25,845 nucleotides of DNA. It comes from Tenericutes bacterium ADurb.BinA155 (GTDB lineage Bacteria > Bacillota_I > Bacilli_A > RFN20 > CAG-826). The DNA lies in contig MVZL01000003.1 of the NCBI GenBank assembly GCA_002068375.1, forward strand, positions 1 through 25,845, written 5' to 3'. Below are positions 1-7,152 of this stretch, piece after piece (the stretch's first letter is position 1; each line of letters begins with the position of its first letter). Below the pieces are notes generated by a model. It had not been told where the DNA came from. It saw only the letters and a list, made by a program, of their open reading frames with translations, and did no database searches. A program made the translations under genes and the position numbers.

Positions 1-1910
1 TGGCAAACGCTGTAGGTCGGGCTCATCGTGTAGTAGGGGAGCTTGTAGTTCTCCGCGATCTTGCGGACGAGCTTCATGCAGCTCTGCCAGTTCGGTAAAC
101 GCTGTCCAAGGAAGGCGTGGAAGACGGTGCCAGAGGTATAAAGCGTCTGGAACTTATCTTCGATATCGAGGGCTTGGAAGATGTCCTCGGTGTAGCCGAC
201 CGGGAGGTGGGAGCTATTGGTGTAGAAGGGATCGCCACCTTCTTTAGCCGCGGTGATGATGTCGGGATACTTTTCCTTATCATGCTTGGCTAAACGGTAA
301 GCGGTCGATTCGGCCGGAGTGGCCTCGAGGTTGAAGAGGTCGCCATATTGTTCCTGATAGTCGGAGAGGCGAGTCCGCATGTGATTGAGGACTTCGGTGG
401 TGAAGGCCTGGGCCTCGGCGTGGGTCAGATCTTGTTTGATCCAACGGGCGTTAAGGCAGGCTTCGTTCATCCCAACGAGGCCGATCGTCGAGAAGTGGTT
501 CTTGAAGGAGCCAAGATAGTGATGGGTATAAGGATATAAGCCCGCATCAAGAAGCTTGCTGATGGTCTTCCGTTTGACGTCGAGGCTGCGAGCCGCGATG
601 TCCATGAGGTGATCGAGCCGGACGTAGAAGTCGGCTTTATCGGTCGCTAAGTAGGCTAGACGCGGCATATTGAGCGTGACGACGCCGATGGAACCGGTCG
701 ATTCGCCGCTTCCGAAGAATCCGCCCGATTTCTTTCGGAGTTCCCGGAGATCGAGCCGGAGCCGGCAGCACATCGAACGAACGTCCGAAGGCTCCATGTC
801 CGAGTTGATGTAGTTGCTGAAGTACGGGGTGCCGTATTTGGCCGCCATCTCGAAGAGAAGACGGTTGTTCTCGGTCTCGGACCAGTCGAAGTTCTTGGTG
901 ATCGAATAGGTCGGAATCGGATATTGGAATCCGCGGCCATTGGCATCGCCTTCGATCATCGTTTCGATGAAGGCTTTGTTGACCATGGCCATCTCTTTAG
1001 CGCAATCCTTGTACTTGAACGGCATTTCTTTGCCGCCGACGATCGCGTTTAATTCAGCCATATCATTCGGGACGGTCCAGTCGAGGGTGACGTTGGTAAA
1101 CGGAGCCTGTGTGCCCCAACGGGACGGGGTATTCACGCCATAGATGAACGATTGAATCGCTTGTTTGACCTCTTTGTAGGTGAGGTTATCTGCCTTCACG
1201 AACGGAGCCAAATAGGTGTCGAACGAAGAGAAGGCTTGCGCGCCGGCCCATTCGTTCTGCATGATGCCTAAGAAGTTGACCATCTGGTTGCAGAGGGTCA
1301 TGAGGTGCTTCGCCGGAGAAGAAGTGATCTTGCCCGGGACGCCGCCTAAACCTTCTTTAATCAGTTGTTTAAGCGACCAGCCAGCGCAGTAGCCGGTCAG
1401 CATCGAAAGATCGTGAATGTGCATGTCGGCGTTGCGGTGAGCATCGGCGATTTCTTTATCGTAGATCTCGCTGAGCCAATAGTTGGCCGTGACGGCGCCG
1501 GAGTTAGAAAGAATAAGACCTCCGACCGAATAGGTGACGGTCGAGTTCTCTTTGACCCGCCAGTCCGAGACGTGGAGATAGCTATCCACCACGTTCTTGA
1601 AATCGAGATTGGTCGATTTGACCTGACGGAGCGCTTCATGGCGTTTCCGATAATCCATGTAGCTGCGGGCGACTTCGATGTAACCCGCCTGGATCAAAAC
1701 GATTTCGACCGAGTCTTGGATGTCCTCGACTCCGATCGTATCGTCCTTAATCTTTTTATTGAAATCGGCAGTGACCCGTAAAGAAAGCAGTTCGATGATC
1801 TCTTTGGTGATCTCGGTGTGCTCGGCGACGAAAGCGCGTTCAATGGCACTCTCGATTTTGGTGAGATCGAACGGGACTTTCGATCCATCGCGTTTGGTGA
1901 CGGTAAGCAT
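1..1910 (-). CDS. nrdD: Anaerobic ribonucleoside-triphosphate reductase, class III (3' end beyond window)
   Basis: Oxygen-sensitive glycyl-radical enzyme that reduces ribonucleotides to deoxyribonucleotides for DNA synthesis in the cytoplasm. The reading frame runs open off the left edge, so 636 codons are seen and the C-terminal glycyl-radical loop is missing. Residues 1-90 form an ATP-cone (start MLTVTKRDGSKVPFDLTKIE). The active-site cysteine region DLSMLTGYCAGWSL (Cys175) and the second cysteine region SDVRSMCCRLR (Cys381/382) match the two conserved NrdD cysteines. The last visible residues, SPTYSVC, lead into the C-terminal part. The ATG at 1908-1910 is chosen because an AGGAGGG ribosome binding site precedes it by 6 bases. 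The activase NrdG is not in view and may lie to the left. Identification is firm. Confidence 0.95.
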   Translation of the reverse strand, partial: MLTVTKRDGSKVPFDLTKIESAIERAFVAEHTEITKEIIELLSLRVTADFNKKIKDDTIGVEDIQDSVEIVLIQAGYIEVARSYMDYRKRHEALRQVKSTNLDFKNVVDSYLHVSDWRVKENSTVTYSVGGLILSNSGAVTANYWLSEIYDKEIADAHRNADMHIHDLSMLTGYCAGWSLKQLIKEGLGGVPGKITSSPAKHLMTLCNQMVNFLGIMQNEWAGAQAFSSFDTYLAPFVKADNLTYKEVKQAIQSFIYGVNTPSRWGTQAPFTNVTLDWTVPNDMAELNAIVGGKEMPFKYKDCAKEMAMVNKAFIETMIEGDANGRGFQYPIPTYSITKNFDWSETENNRLLFEMAAKYGTPYFSNYINSDMEPSDVRSMCCRLRLDLRELRKKSGGFFGSGESTGSIGVVTLNMPRLAYLATDKADFYVRLDHLMDIAARSLDVKRKTISKLLDAGLYPYTHHYLGSFKNHFSTIGLVGMNEACLNARWIKQDLTHAEAQAFTTEVLNHMRTRLSDYQEQYGDLFNLEATPAESTAYRLAKHDKEKYPDIITAAKEGGDPFYTNSSHLPVGYTEDIFQALDIEDKFQTLYTSGTVFHAFLGQRLPNWQSCMKLVRKIAENYKLPYYTMSPTYSVC

Positions 1911-1961
1911 AGGCAACCCTCCTAACTGGGTTTATAGCGACGGCGCGTAAGAATAAGCGGG

Positions 1962-1988
1962 GGTTCAAAAAACACTGCTTCTTGAACC
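1962..1988. repeat. Inverted repeat GGTTCAA-N13-TTGAACC in the nrdD leader
   Basis: A perfect 7-bp inverted repeat with arms at 1962-1968 and 1982-1988, lying between the candidate nrdD promoter and the nrdD start. It could be a hairpin in the leader RNA or an operator with half-sites 20 bp apart. No T-run follows it, so it is not an intrinsic terminator. Confidence 0.45.
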
Positions 1989-2036
1989 ATGGACATTATT
2001 TATGGCGACGTCGGATGAGGACCCTTTGTTGAATCC

Positions 2037-2064
2037 TTGCGGGAACTATAATAAACACCCGCAA
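2037..2064. repeat. Inverted repeat TTGCGGG-N14-CCCGCAA around the nrdD -10 box
   Basis: The two 7-base arms are perfectly complementary and their centres are 21 bp apart, about two helical turns, so a dimeric repressor could bind on one face. It brackets the candidate -10 of nrdD. It does not match the NrdR box consensus as I know it. The binding protein is unknown. Confidence 0.5.
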
Positions 2065-2075
2065 AGAAAAAGCAA
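2048..2075 (-). promoter_or_regulatory. Candidate nrdD promoter
   Basis: On the minus strand, TTGCTT (2070-2075) and TATTAT (2048-2053) are separated by 16 bases and would give a start near 2041 and a leader of about 130 bases before nrdD. The -10 box is flanked by a perfect 7-bp inverted repeat (2037-2043 and 2058-2064). Moderate confidence because the leader is long. Confidence 0.4.
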
Positions 2076-2188
2076 AGGGGATTACTTCGGCCGAAAAAAA
2101 GATGATTTGACAACTCGTTTCAAAAACAAGAAATAAGAAACTTCCGAGGTGACCAAAGGAATCTTCAAAAGGCCAAGGATGAGTTAAC

Positions 2189-2220
2189 AAAAAAGGAGGG
2201 TAAAACCCTCCCTACTTTTT
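2189..2220 (-). terminator. Intrinsic terminator, distal, probably bidirectional
   Basis: A stem GGAGGG/CCCTCC (2195-2200 and 2206-2211) with a 5-base loop. Read leftward it is followed at once by six T; read rightward a T6 run follows four bases later. It backs up the terminator nearer the deacetylase gene and could also stop rightward transcription. Confidence 0.75.
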
Positions 2221-2228
2221 TGGACAGT

Positions 2229-2260
2229 GACAAAGAAAAAAGAAAACCCCTCGGAAGGGG
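2229..2260 (-). terminator. Intrinsic terminator after the deacetylase gene
   Basis: A stem CCCCT/AGGGG (2247-2251 and 2256-2260) with a 4-base loop. On the minus strand it is followed by TTTTCTTTTTTC. It lies 6 bases past the deacetylase stop codon. Confidence 0.75.
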
Positions 2261-2266
2261 CAAGAA

Positions 2267-2935
2267 TTAACCGATTCGGTAATGGTGTTTTACCATCGCG
2301 GACATCGTCATGACTTTGATTTCAGGGTGAGCTTTGATCCGCTTCAAAAATGCTTCGAAATGATCCCAGGTTCCATGAACTTCGAAATCGTAGCTGTGGC
2401 CGGCGAAAACATAGAGCGCGTCTTTGCTTTTATCTTTGATGAAACGGGTGATTGAATCGCCTTGGTCATCGTATTCCGTATCGGCGTTGATTCCGATCTG
2501 CAGATTGTTTTTCGGGAAGGCAAAATCCTGATTATTCGAATCGACCCGGAACGAGGTAAAACCGAGGCGTTCCAGCACTTGAATCGTCCGTTCGTCATAG
2601 TCACTAAACGGGACGGCAAATGCCGTGACGGGACGCTTAAAAATTCCTTCGAGGTTTTCCTTGTCTTTTCCAATCTGATAACCGATCTCATCCCAGGTGA
2701 GTTCGCTTAAATGCGGATGGTTGACCGAGTGGGACGCCACTTCCATTCCTTTATATAAAGAAACGTTGTCTTTCAAGACGAGGCGTTCGATCGGACGATC
2801 GCCCAAATACCAGATGTAACCATCGAGCCCCGAATTGAGGTTGAAGGTGGCCTTCATTTTGTATTTTCGGAGTAACGCAATAACCTGACGGTCATAAATG
2901 GTGCCGTCATCAAAACTCATGACGAGGATCTTCAT
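2267..2935 (-). CDS. NodB-domain (carbohydrate esterase 4-like) polysaccharide deacetylase
   Basis: A 222-residue protein with the NodB fold signature and little else. Motif 1 is SFDDG (residues 8-12; usually TFDDG), motif 2 is HSVNH (a metal-binding H-x3-H, near residue 69), and motif 3 is the AVPFSDYD stretch. These features point to a metal-dependent deacetylase acting on N-acetylated sugars or a related amide. There is no signal peptide or membrane segment, so it would act in the cytoplasm, unlike most peptidoglycan deacetylases. The substrate is unknown. It starts 23 bases after the CvpA-like gene on the same strand but has its own -10-like TATGAT 6 bases before the ATG and no good ribosome binding site. 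The family call is solid; the function is open. Confidence 0.82.
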   Translation of the reverse strand: MKILVMSFDDGTIYDRQVIALLRKYKMKATFNLNSGLDGYIWYLGDRPIERLVLKDNVSLYKGMEVASHSVNHPHLSELTWDEIGYQIGKDKENLEGIFKRPVTAFAVPFSDYDERTIQVLERLGFTSFRVDSNNQDFAFPKNNLQIGINADTEYDDQGDSITRFIKDKSKDALYVFAGHSYDFEVHGTWDHFEAFLKRIKAHPEIKVMTMSAMVKHHYRIG

Positions 2936-2941
2936 GCCTTA

Positions 2942-2947
2942 ATCATA
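2942..2947 (-). promoter_or_regulatory. -10 box TATGAT, six bases before the deacetylase ATG
   Basis: TATGAT then six bases (TAAGGC) then ATG on the minus strand. It sits in the 23-base gap after the upstream gene. The spacing puts the predicted transcription start at the start codon, fitting a leaderless mRNA. No clear -35 is seen, and TAAGG could instead act as a weak ribosome binding site. Confidence 0.4.
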
Positions 2948-2958
2948 AGGCGAGCGAA

Positions 2959-3828
2959 TTAAGAAAGCGAGGAGGACGTGGAGAGGGTTCCGCTACCGGA
3001 ACTTAAAGCCGAACTGACCGCCGAAGCGGTGCTTGCGGTTGAACTCGAAGCGGTGATCTTAAGGAATTTCATCAGCTGATCATAAAGACCGGTCTGATTG
3101 CAGAGCCATTTCGCCAAGCTCCAATAATTCGGATCGCTCAGATGGAGGTATTCGGCGACGTCGGCGTGATTGCTCGCCCCCGGTAACTGGGCCGAGGCCA
3201 AGATATCGATCCCTAAAGAGCAGCAATAGATCAAAACGATCGCGACGAGCAAGCCTACGCCCGCGCCTAAGCCACGCGAAAGCCAAGACGGTTTGGCCTT
3301 GCCGGCTTTTTTCCGCACCCCTTCGATGATCCAAAGGGTGGTGAAACCGAGTAAGAATACCACTAAGAAGACTAAGGCAAAGCCGCCGGCGATGAAGACG
3401 AAGTGCGAAAGGGTAACGCCGATGATTCGGGCCGGATTGTCGGTTCCGGTGGAAGGAATGTTCTTGCTGAGGGCCGCCCAGAACGGATTCCATAGGGCGT
3501 CCGGTAACTTAATGTAATTGCGGAAAAGATCTTCGGTTAAAGCCACGACGGGGTCCTCATTTACCGCGGCTGGATCCTTATCTTTGATCCGATCGTGAAT
3601 CCAACTGGCCAAGCTTTCGTCCCAAGTGGTTCCTTGTTCAAACCATCCCCCGACGATTTTGCAAAGATAAAACGCTGCGATGGCTGCGACGATCATAATC
3701 GCGAGACGCGGCAGCATCTTTCCAACGCCTTTCCATAAGCCAATTCCCGTGCAAATGAGAATCAACAAAATATAAGCCAATGAGAACCAATCGAAGAATA
3801 AAGAAGCGTAAATAGGGATGTTTAGCAT
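2959..3828 (-). CDS. CvpA-like multi-pass membrane protein with serine-rich tail
   Basis: A 289-residue protein with about four membrane segments (near residues 14-32, 38-60, 138-168 and 188-207). The pattern of a first pair of helices with a WKGVGK turn, and a fourth helix introduced by SRGLGAGVGLLVA, resembles the CvpA/colicin V production family. CvpA proteins are usually about 160-180 residues; the extra length here is a 75-residue loop between helices 2 and 3 and an extracytoplasmic-type C-terminal region ending in a Ser/Ala/Thr tail (260-289). The role of CvpA homologues is poorly defined (envelope stress, biofilm, purF-linked export in enterobacteria). Its ATG is preceded by a perfect TATAAT at exactly six bases. 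The family call is likely, not certain. Confidence 0.65.
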   Translation of the reverse strand: MLNIPIYASLFFDWFSLAYILLILICTGIGLWKGVGKMLPRLAIMIVAAIAAFYLCKIVGGWFEQGTTWDESLASWIHDRIKDKDPAAVNEDPVVALTEDLFRNYIKLPDALWNPFWAALSKNIPSTGTDNPARIIGVTLSHFVFIAGGFALVFLVVFLLGFTTLWIIEGVRKKAGKAKPSWLSRGLGAGVGLLVAIVLIYCCSLGIDILASAQLPGASNHADVAEYLHLSDPNYWSLAKWLCNQTGLYDQLMKFLKITASSSTASTASAVSSALSSGSGTLSTSSSLS

Positions 3829-3834
3829 GCGCGT

Positions 3835-3840
3835 ATTATA
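3835..3840 (-). promoter_or_regulatory. -10 box TATAAT, six bases before the CvpA-like ATG
   Basis: Consensus TATAAT, six bases (ACGCGC), then ATG on the minus strand. No Shine-Dalgarno sequence can fit between the expected transcription start and the ATG, so the mRNA is predicted leaderless. No convincing -35. Confidence 0.6.
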
Positions 3841-3873
3841 AACCTCATTTAGTCGAAAGATATCTATTGTTTA

Positions 3874-3902
3874 TTCCACTTTTCATCCGCGCGCGATAGA
3901 AT
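3874..3902 (+). promoter_or_regulatory. mscL promoter
   Basis: TTCCAC (3874-3879), a 17-base spacer and TAGAAT (3897-3902). A start near 3909 leaves a short leader carrying the AGGAGG ribosome binding site at 3914-3919. It is divergent from the CvpA-like promoter, 57 bases away between the -10 boxes. Confidence 0.55.
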
Positions 3903-3925
3903 ATGCCTGTTTTAGGAGGCCTAAT

Positions 3926-4657
3926 ATGGCTGAAAAAATTGACAAGAAGAAAGCGACTAAGAAGGGCGAGAAACTCGTTGGTGAGTTCAAGGCCTTCATC
4001 ACGCGGGGCAATGTCCTCGACATGGCCGTCGGCGTTATCATCGGCGGCGCGTTCGGTGCAATCGTCACCGCGTTGGTTAACATCTTATTAAGTCTGGCGA
4101 CCTGGGCAGTTCCGGGTGGCTTAAAAGGACTTGTTACCGTTCTCCCGGCGGTCAATGCTGGGCAAGAAGGCCTCGACAAAGGCCTCAGCGTGACTGCGGC
4201 CGCTGGCGGCACCGCGAGTTTAGGCCAAACCTTTGAAGCGGCCGACCTTCAGGCCTTAGCCAAAGCCTTAGCGATTAAGACGTATGGCGACACCGATGGT
4301 TCCTCGGTAGCGGTTATTGAAGCTCAGAAGACTGCGATTGCCAGCAAGTACACCCTCCATGGAACGACTTATGTCTTCAATGGATCGGCCAGCATCGACT
4401 GGGGCACCTTCATCAATGCGATCATTTCGTTCCTTATCATCGCCCTTGTCTTATTCCTCATTGTGAAGATCGCGGCGGGCATCGCGGCCAAACGGGCCGA
4501 GCTCGAAGCGCAAGCCAAAGAAGAATATTACAAGAAGCATCCCGAAGAGAGACCGGCACCGGTTGTTGTTGGCGCACCGAAACCGACGACCGACGAACTT
4601 CTTACCCAAATCCGCGATTTGCTTAAAGGCAAACAGCCGGAACCGGCAAAGAAATAA
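3926..4657 (+). CDS. mscL: Large-conductance mechanosensitive channel with enlarged extracellular loop
   Basis: A homopentameric membrane channel that opens under high membrane tension to release solutes during osmotic downshock. The N-terminal helix and first membrane segment carry the family signature [20 protein letters not shown] (residues 24-43), and the second membrane segment is at about 159-184. The C-terminal [12 protein letters not shown] is the typical cytoplasmic bundle helix. At 243 residues it is far longer than the usual 120-150: the loop between the helices spans about 100 residues (55-158) and is rich in Ala, Gly and Thr. The start is fixed by AGGAGG six bases upstream. It is a single gene with its own promoter and terminator. 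Confidence 0.93.
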   Translation: MAEKIDKKKATKKGEKLVGEFKAFITRGNVLDMAVGVIIGGAFGAIVTALVNILLSLATWAVPGGLKGLVTVLPAVNAGQEGLDKGLSVTAAAGGTASLGQTFEAADLQALAKALAIKTYGDTDGSSVAVIEAQKTAIASKYTLHGTTYVFNGSASIDWGTFINAIISFLIIALVLFLIVKIAAGIAAKRAELEAQAKEEYYKKHPEERPAPVVVGAPKPTTDELLTQIRDLLKGKQPEPAKK

Positions 4658-4670
4658 CGATTCCAGAATT

Positions 4671-4706
4671 AAGACGGGTCCATACCAACATGGGCTCGTC
4701 TTTTTT
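4671..4706 (+). terminator. Intrinsic terminator of mscL
   Basis: A 12-bp stem with two G-T wobbles (4671-4682 paired with 4691-4702), an 8-base loop and a T-run ending at 4706. It lies just after the mscL stop codon. Confidence 0.88.
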
Positions 4707-4707
4707 A

Positions 4708-4736
4708 TTGTTGGAACCGGGTAATACGTTTAAGAT
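4708..4736 (+). promoter_or_regulatory. Promoter of the phosphatase-Nudix gene
   Basis: TTGTTG (4708-4713), 17 bases, TAAGAT (4731-4736); the ATG follows nine bases later. The expected start lies within a few bases of the ATG. An AAAGGG lies close to the ATG but would be mostly outside the transcript if the start is as predicted. Confidence 0.5.
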
Positions 4737-4745
4737 AAAGGGCAA

Positions 4746-5831
4746 ATGTTGAAACGTGTTCCTTTTGATAAAATCGAAAACTTCCGGGACTTAGGCGGCT
4801 ATGCAACCTCCTATGGCGAGACTTCCTTTAATGTGATCTACCGCTCCGGGAGCTTGGCGGATGCAACCCCGAAGGATTTAGATAAACTAGCCGCTTTAGG
4901 AGTGAAGACCATCATTGATCTTCGCGACGATAAAGCGAAAAAAGAATTGCCAGACAAGACGATGGGCGACCCTCGCTTTGAGAATATCCTGCTCCCGGTG
5001 AATGGCAACGGGAGGGTTCCGACCTCGCGAGACGACATGGTCGCGAGTTATCTCGAAATGCTCGAAGATCCTTATTCCGCCCGGAAGATTTTCCAAGCCT
5101 TAATGCACGCGAAGAAGCCTTGCGTGATCCATTGCACAGCTGGCAAAGATCGGACCGGATCGTTTGTAATGGTCCTATTGATGCTGAATGGTGTTCCCTT
5201 TGAAGACATCAACGCGGACTATATGATGTCTTTCCCTTTGTTAGAAGAGTTAACGAAACGTACCAAAGCCGCTTATCCCGATTTCCCCGCGGCAGTCTTG
5301 ACCCCGGACGTTCGCTTTCTCCGCGACGTCGAAACGTTATTTAAATCCCGTTATGAATCCGCCGAAAAATATTGCGAGATCATCGGCCTTGGCGAAGATG
5401 AAATCGATCTGCTTGCCAACCTTTTAGGCAAACAAGAGAAATCCTGTGGGGCAGTGGTCTTCCATCAAGGCAAGGTTTTGATCGAACACATGAAGAAGGG
5501 CCATTATTCGATTCCGAAAGGCCACGTCGAAGCTTGCGACAAGGATGAACTCGATACCGCCCGAAGAGAAATCAAAGAAGAAACTGGCCTCGCCGTAAAG
5601 TTCATTCCGGGCTTTATCAGCGTGACGGATTATTCACCGAAACCCGGGGTGGCAAAACGGGTGGTTTTCTTCTTGGCCGAGTCGATGAGCGAGCGAACGG
5701 TTTGCCAGCCTGAAGAAGTCTCCGATATCTATTGGCTCGCCCCGGCCGATGCGATGCGCGTGATCTCGCACGATAGCGATAAAGCGGTGGTCACCGCGGC
5801 TTGCAAGTGGCGCCAAGAACACCTGAAATAA
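4746..5831 (+). CDS. Tyrosine/dual-specificity phosphatase fused to a Nudix hydrolase
   Basis: A 361-residue two-domain protein. Residues 1-225 are a Y_phosphatase3-type phosphatase: NFRDLGGY (12-19), YRSGSL, and the P-loop HCTAGKDRTG (129-138) with nucleophile Cys130 and Arg136. Residues 231-361 are a Nudix domain: SCGAVVF start, then a Nudix box at 259-282 of GHVE...REIKEETGL form. The KGHVE start resembles diadenosine-polyphosphate hydrolases and related enzymes. The box has one extra residue before RE, so the usual middle Glu is displaced. No signal peptide, so cytoplasmic. The pair may dephosphorylate a signalling or damaged nucleotide or inositide, but the substrate cannot be read from the sequence. 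Both family calls are firm; the fusion is unusual. Confidence 0.9.
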   Translation: MLKRVPFDKIENFRDLGGYATSYGETSFNVIYRSGSLADATPKDLDKLAALGVKTIIDLRDDKAKKELPDKTMGDPRFENILLPVNGNGRVPTSRDDMVASYLEMLEDPYSARKIFQALMHAKKPCVIHCTAGKDRTGSFVMVLLMLNGVPFEDINADYMMSFPLLEELTKRTKAAYPDFPAAVLTPDVRFLRDVETLFKSRYESAEKYCEIIGLGEDEIDLLANLLGKQEKSCGAVVFHQGKVLIEHMKKGHYSIPKGHVEACDKDELDTARREIKEETGLAVKFIPGFISVTDYSPKPGVAKRVVFFLAESMSERTVCQPEEVSDIYWLAPADAMRVISHDSDKAVVTAACKWRQEHLK

Positions 5832-5842
5832 TGGGCTTTTGC

Positions 5843-5877
5843 AAAAAAAGAGGTTAGGTTTGCGGCCTAACCTCTTT
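5843..5877 (-). terminator. Shared bidirectional terminator between convergent genes
   Basis: A perfect 12-bp stem (5847-5858 paired with 5866-5877) with a 7-base loop. Read leftward it ends in a run of seven T, so it is strongest for the aminopeptidase gene. Read rightward it has only TTT and is weaker for the phosphatase-Nudix gene. Confidence 0.88.
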
Positions 5878-5880
5878 CAT

Positions 5881-6828
5881 TTACCGGAAGACCTTTCGCA
5901 GCTCTTCCATGAACCTTTCAGGATAATCGAACGGCCAAGTATGCCGACCCTTTTCGATGAAGAGATAGCCTTTCTTTGGCGCGGTTAGTCGGTCGAGATA
6001 TTCCGGGATCTGCTGCCAGGGGCAAATGAAGTCATCATGGCCTTGGAAAACGTAATAGGGCATTTGGTAATGAAGTTTAAAATCATGGAAGTCATAAAGC
6101 GAAGGCATGTTCTCGCCCCAATACGGGCGAGAGGCATCCAAAAGCTCTTTGCCTTTGGCCCACCCGATTTTGTCTTTGAACGAATACTCGATGGAGAAAT
6201 AGAAGGGCAAGATCTCCCGTTTCATGAAGGAAGGGAGGTTAGCGTCTTCGAGGGTTTGGTACATTATCGGATAAAAGATCCCGAGTCCGTTCTTGGCCTT
6301 GAAATCCCCATCGACCGGTTCCCCAATCGCCAAAAGCTTCTCTTCTTTATCCTTTAATCCTTGCGCGCGCACGGAGGCGAGAGTTTCATCATACTCAATT
6401 TTGAGGGCGGCTTTCATATCGACGACTTGACCATAGCCGATATAAGCTTTGAAGAGCTCAGGCTTATCTAGAAGAGCAATGCTTCCGATGAAAGAGCCCC
6501 AGGATTCCCCAACGAGATAGACCTGTTTTTGGTGGTAACGGCCGCAGAGCCATTCCGCCCAGCCTTCGATATCTTTCACGTAATCTTCGGGATGAAGGTC
6601 TTTCGGATCCATCTTTCGATAGGAGCCGCCCGCGCCCCGCTGGTCATAAGCGGCAAGAGTATAAGCGTCGGTTAAGGGAAGGAGATGTTTCCGAATTTGA
6701 TGACGGAAAGGATTGCCGGGTCCACCGTGGATAAAAAGAATGATCGGATTATTGGGGTTAGTGCCCCAAAGATGGATCTTCTGGGGGAAACCGTTGATCG
6801 TGACGACAAGTTTCTTGTTGATTTTCAT
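5881..6828 (-). CDS. Alpha/beta hydrolase, prolyl aminopeptidase-like (S33)
   Basis: A 315-residue alpha/beta-hydrolase. HGGPG (residues 34-38) is the oxyanion signature of the proline iminopeptidase family, DQRG (62-65) follows as expected, and GESWGS (107-112) carries the nucleophile Ser109. The late GHDDF and GRHTWPF segments supply the probable Asp and His of the triad. It likely removes N-terminal proline or another residue from small peptides in the cytoplasm; related S33 members act on other amides and esters, so specificity is uncertain. There is no signal peptide. The ATG is preceded by TAGAAT at seven bases and lacks a ribosome binding site. It ends three bases from the shared terminator. 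Confidence 0.87.
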   Translation of the reverse strand: MKINKKLVVTINGFPQKIHLWGTNPNNPIILFIHGGPGNPFRHQIRKHLLPLTDAYTLAAYDQRGAGGSYRKMDPKDLHPEDYVKDIEGWAEWLCGRYHQKQVYLVGESWGSFIGSIALLDKPELFKAYIGYGQVVDMKAALKIEYDETLASVRAQGLKDKEEKLLAIGEPVDGDFKAKNGLGIFYPIMYQTLEDANLPSFMKREILPFYFSIEYSFKDKIGWAKGKELLDASRPYWGENMPSLYDFHDFKLHYQMPYYVFQGHDDFICPWQQIPEYLDRLTAPKKGYLFIEKGRHTWPFDYPERFMEELRKVFR

Positions 6829-6835
6829 TGTTGTT

Positions 6836-6841
6836 ATTCTA
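6836..6841 (-). promoter_or_regulatory. -10 box TAGAAT, seven bases before the aminopeptidase ATG
   Basis: TAGAAT, seven bases (AACAACA), ATG on the minus strand, with no Shine-Dalgarno in between. A leaderless start is predicted. No clear -35. Confidence 0.45.
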
Positions 6842-7081
6842 GCGTTTTTCCTAATCCGCCGCCCTCTTTACCGTCTTTTCAGAAGGGGTATTCGAAAATC
6901 GAACGTTCAAAAGTATGCAGAAAACAACGCTTTAATTTATACGATACCATGCCCAATTATCCCCAAACAATCTTAATAAATCGCTAAAAAACTCATTTTC
7001 TTCTTTGCATTCGATATTCAATAAACTCATGTTTCTTTTTCATCAGGAGCGTAAACTTTTAAATATATACACAAATCTCAT

Positions 7082-7126
7082 CACGATATGCCGAGATATG
7101 TTGAAACCACACTTTGTGACGATATG
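7082..7126 (+). repeat. Direct repeats GATATG at the regulator promoter
   Basis: GATATG occurs at 7085-7090, 7095-7100 and 7121-7126. The first two are 10 bp apart, one helical turn, and end directly against the -35 box; ACGATATG is repeated 36 bp apart. AraC-family proteins typically bind such direct repeats next to -35, so these are candidate sites for the adjacent regulator. Confidence 0.4.
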
Positions 7127-7128
7127 AT
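7101..7128 (+). promoter_or_regulatory. Promoter of the galactan locus
   Basis: TTGAAA (7101-7106), 16 bases, TATGAT (7123-7128). The predicted start near 7135 lies just before the cre-like palindrome, so CcpA or a LacI-type repressor bound there would block the polymerase. Confidence 0.55.
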
Positions 7129-7138
7129 TTAGGTGAGA

Positions 7139-7152
7139 TGTAAGCGCTTACC
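7139..7152 (+). promoter_or_regulatory. cre-like catabolite operator
   Basis: TGTAAGCGCTTACC contains the perfect 12-base palindrome GTAAGCGCTTAC and matches the Gram-positive cre consensus TGWAANCGNTNWCA at 13 of 14 positions. Its position just downstream of the promoter fits glucose repression by CcpA; a dedicated LacI-family regulator is the alternative. Confidence 0.7.

Larger units (their letters stand above)
1911..2266. other. 356-base gene-free stretch upstream of nrdD
   Basis: No convincing coding frame is seen. The stretch holds the nrdD ribosome binding site, two inverted repeats, a candidate nrdD promoter, a 10-base palindrome TTCGGCCGAA (2086-2095) of unknown meaning, and two terminator hairpins serving the deacetylase gene to the right. 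Confidence 0.7.

Noticed and set aside
1365..1781. Open frame of 138 codons on the plus strand
   Set aside because: It is the antisense of nrdD, whose frame on the minus strand is unambiguous by conserved motifs.
2037..2064. NrdR box upstream of nrdD
   Set aside because: The inverted repeat does not fit the ACACWATATMTWGTGT-type consensus; no other NrdR-like pair was found in 1911-2190.
2047..2220. Possible rightward small RNA from TATAAT at 2047-2052 to the hairpin at 2195-2211
   Set aside because: A poor -35 with a 15-base spacer and no visible structure inside; the boxes are better explained by the leftward nrdD promoter and the bidirectional terminator.
6685..6987. Plus-strand frames crossing the start of the aminopeptidase gene
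   Set aside because: They overlap the antisense of a confident gene, have no ribosome binding site and no recognisable product.
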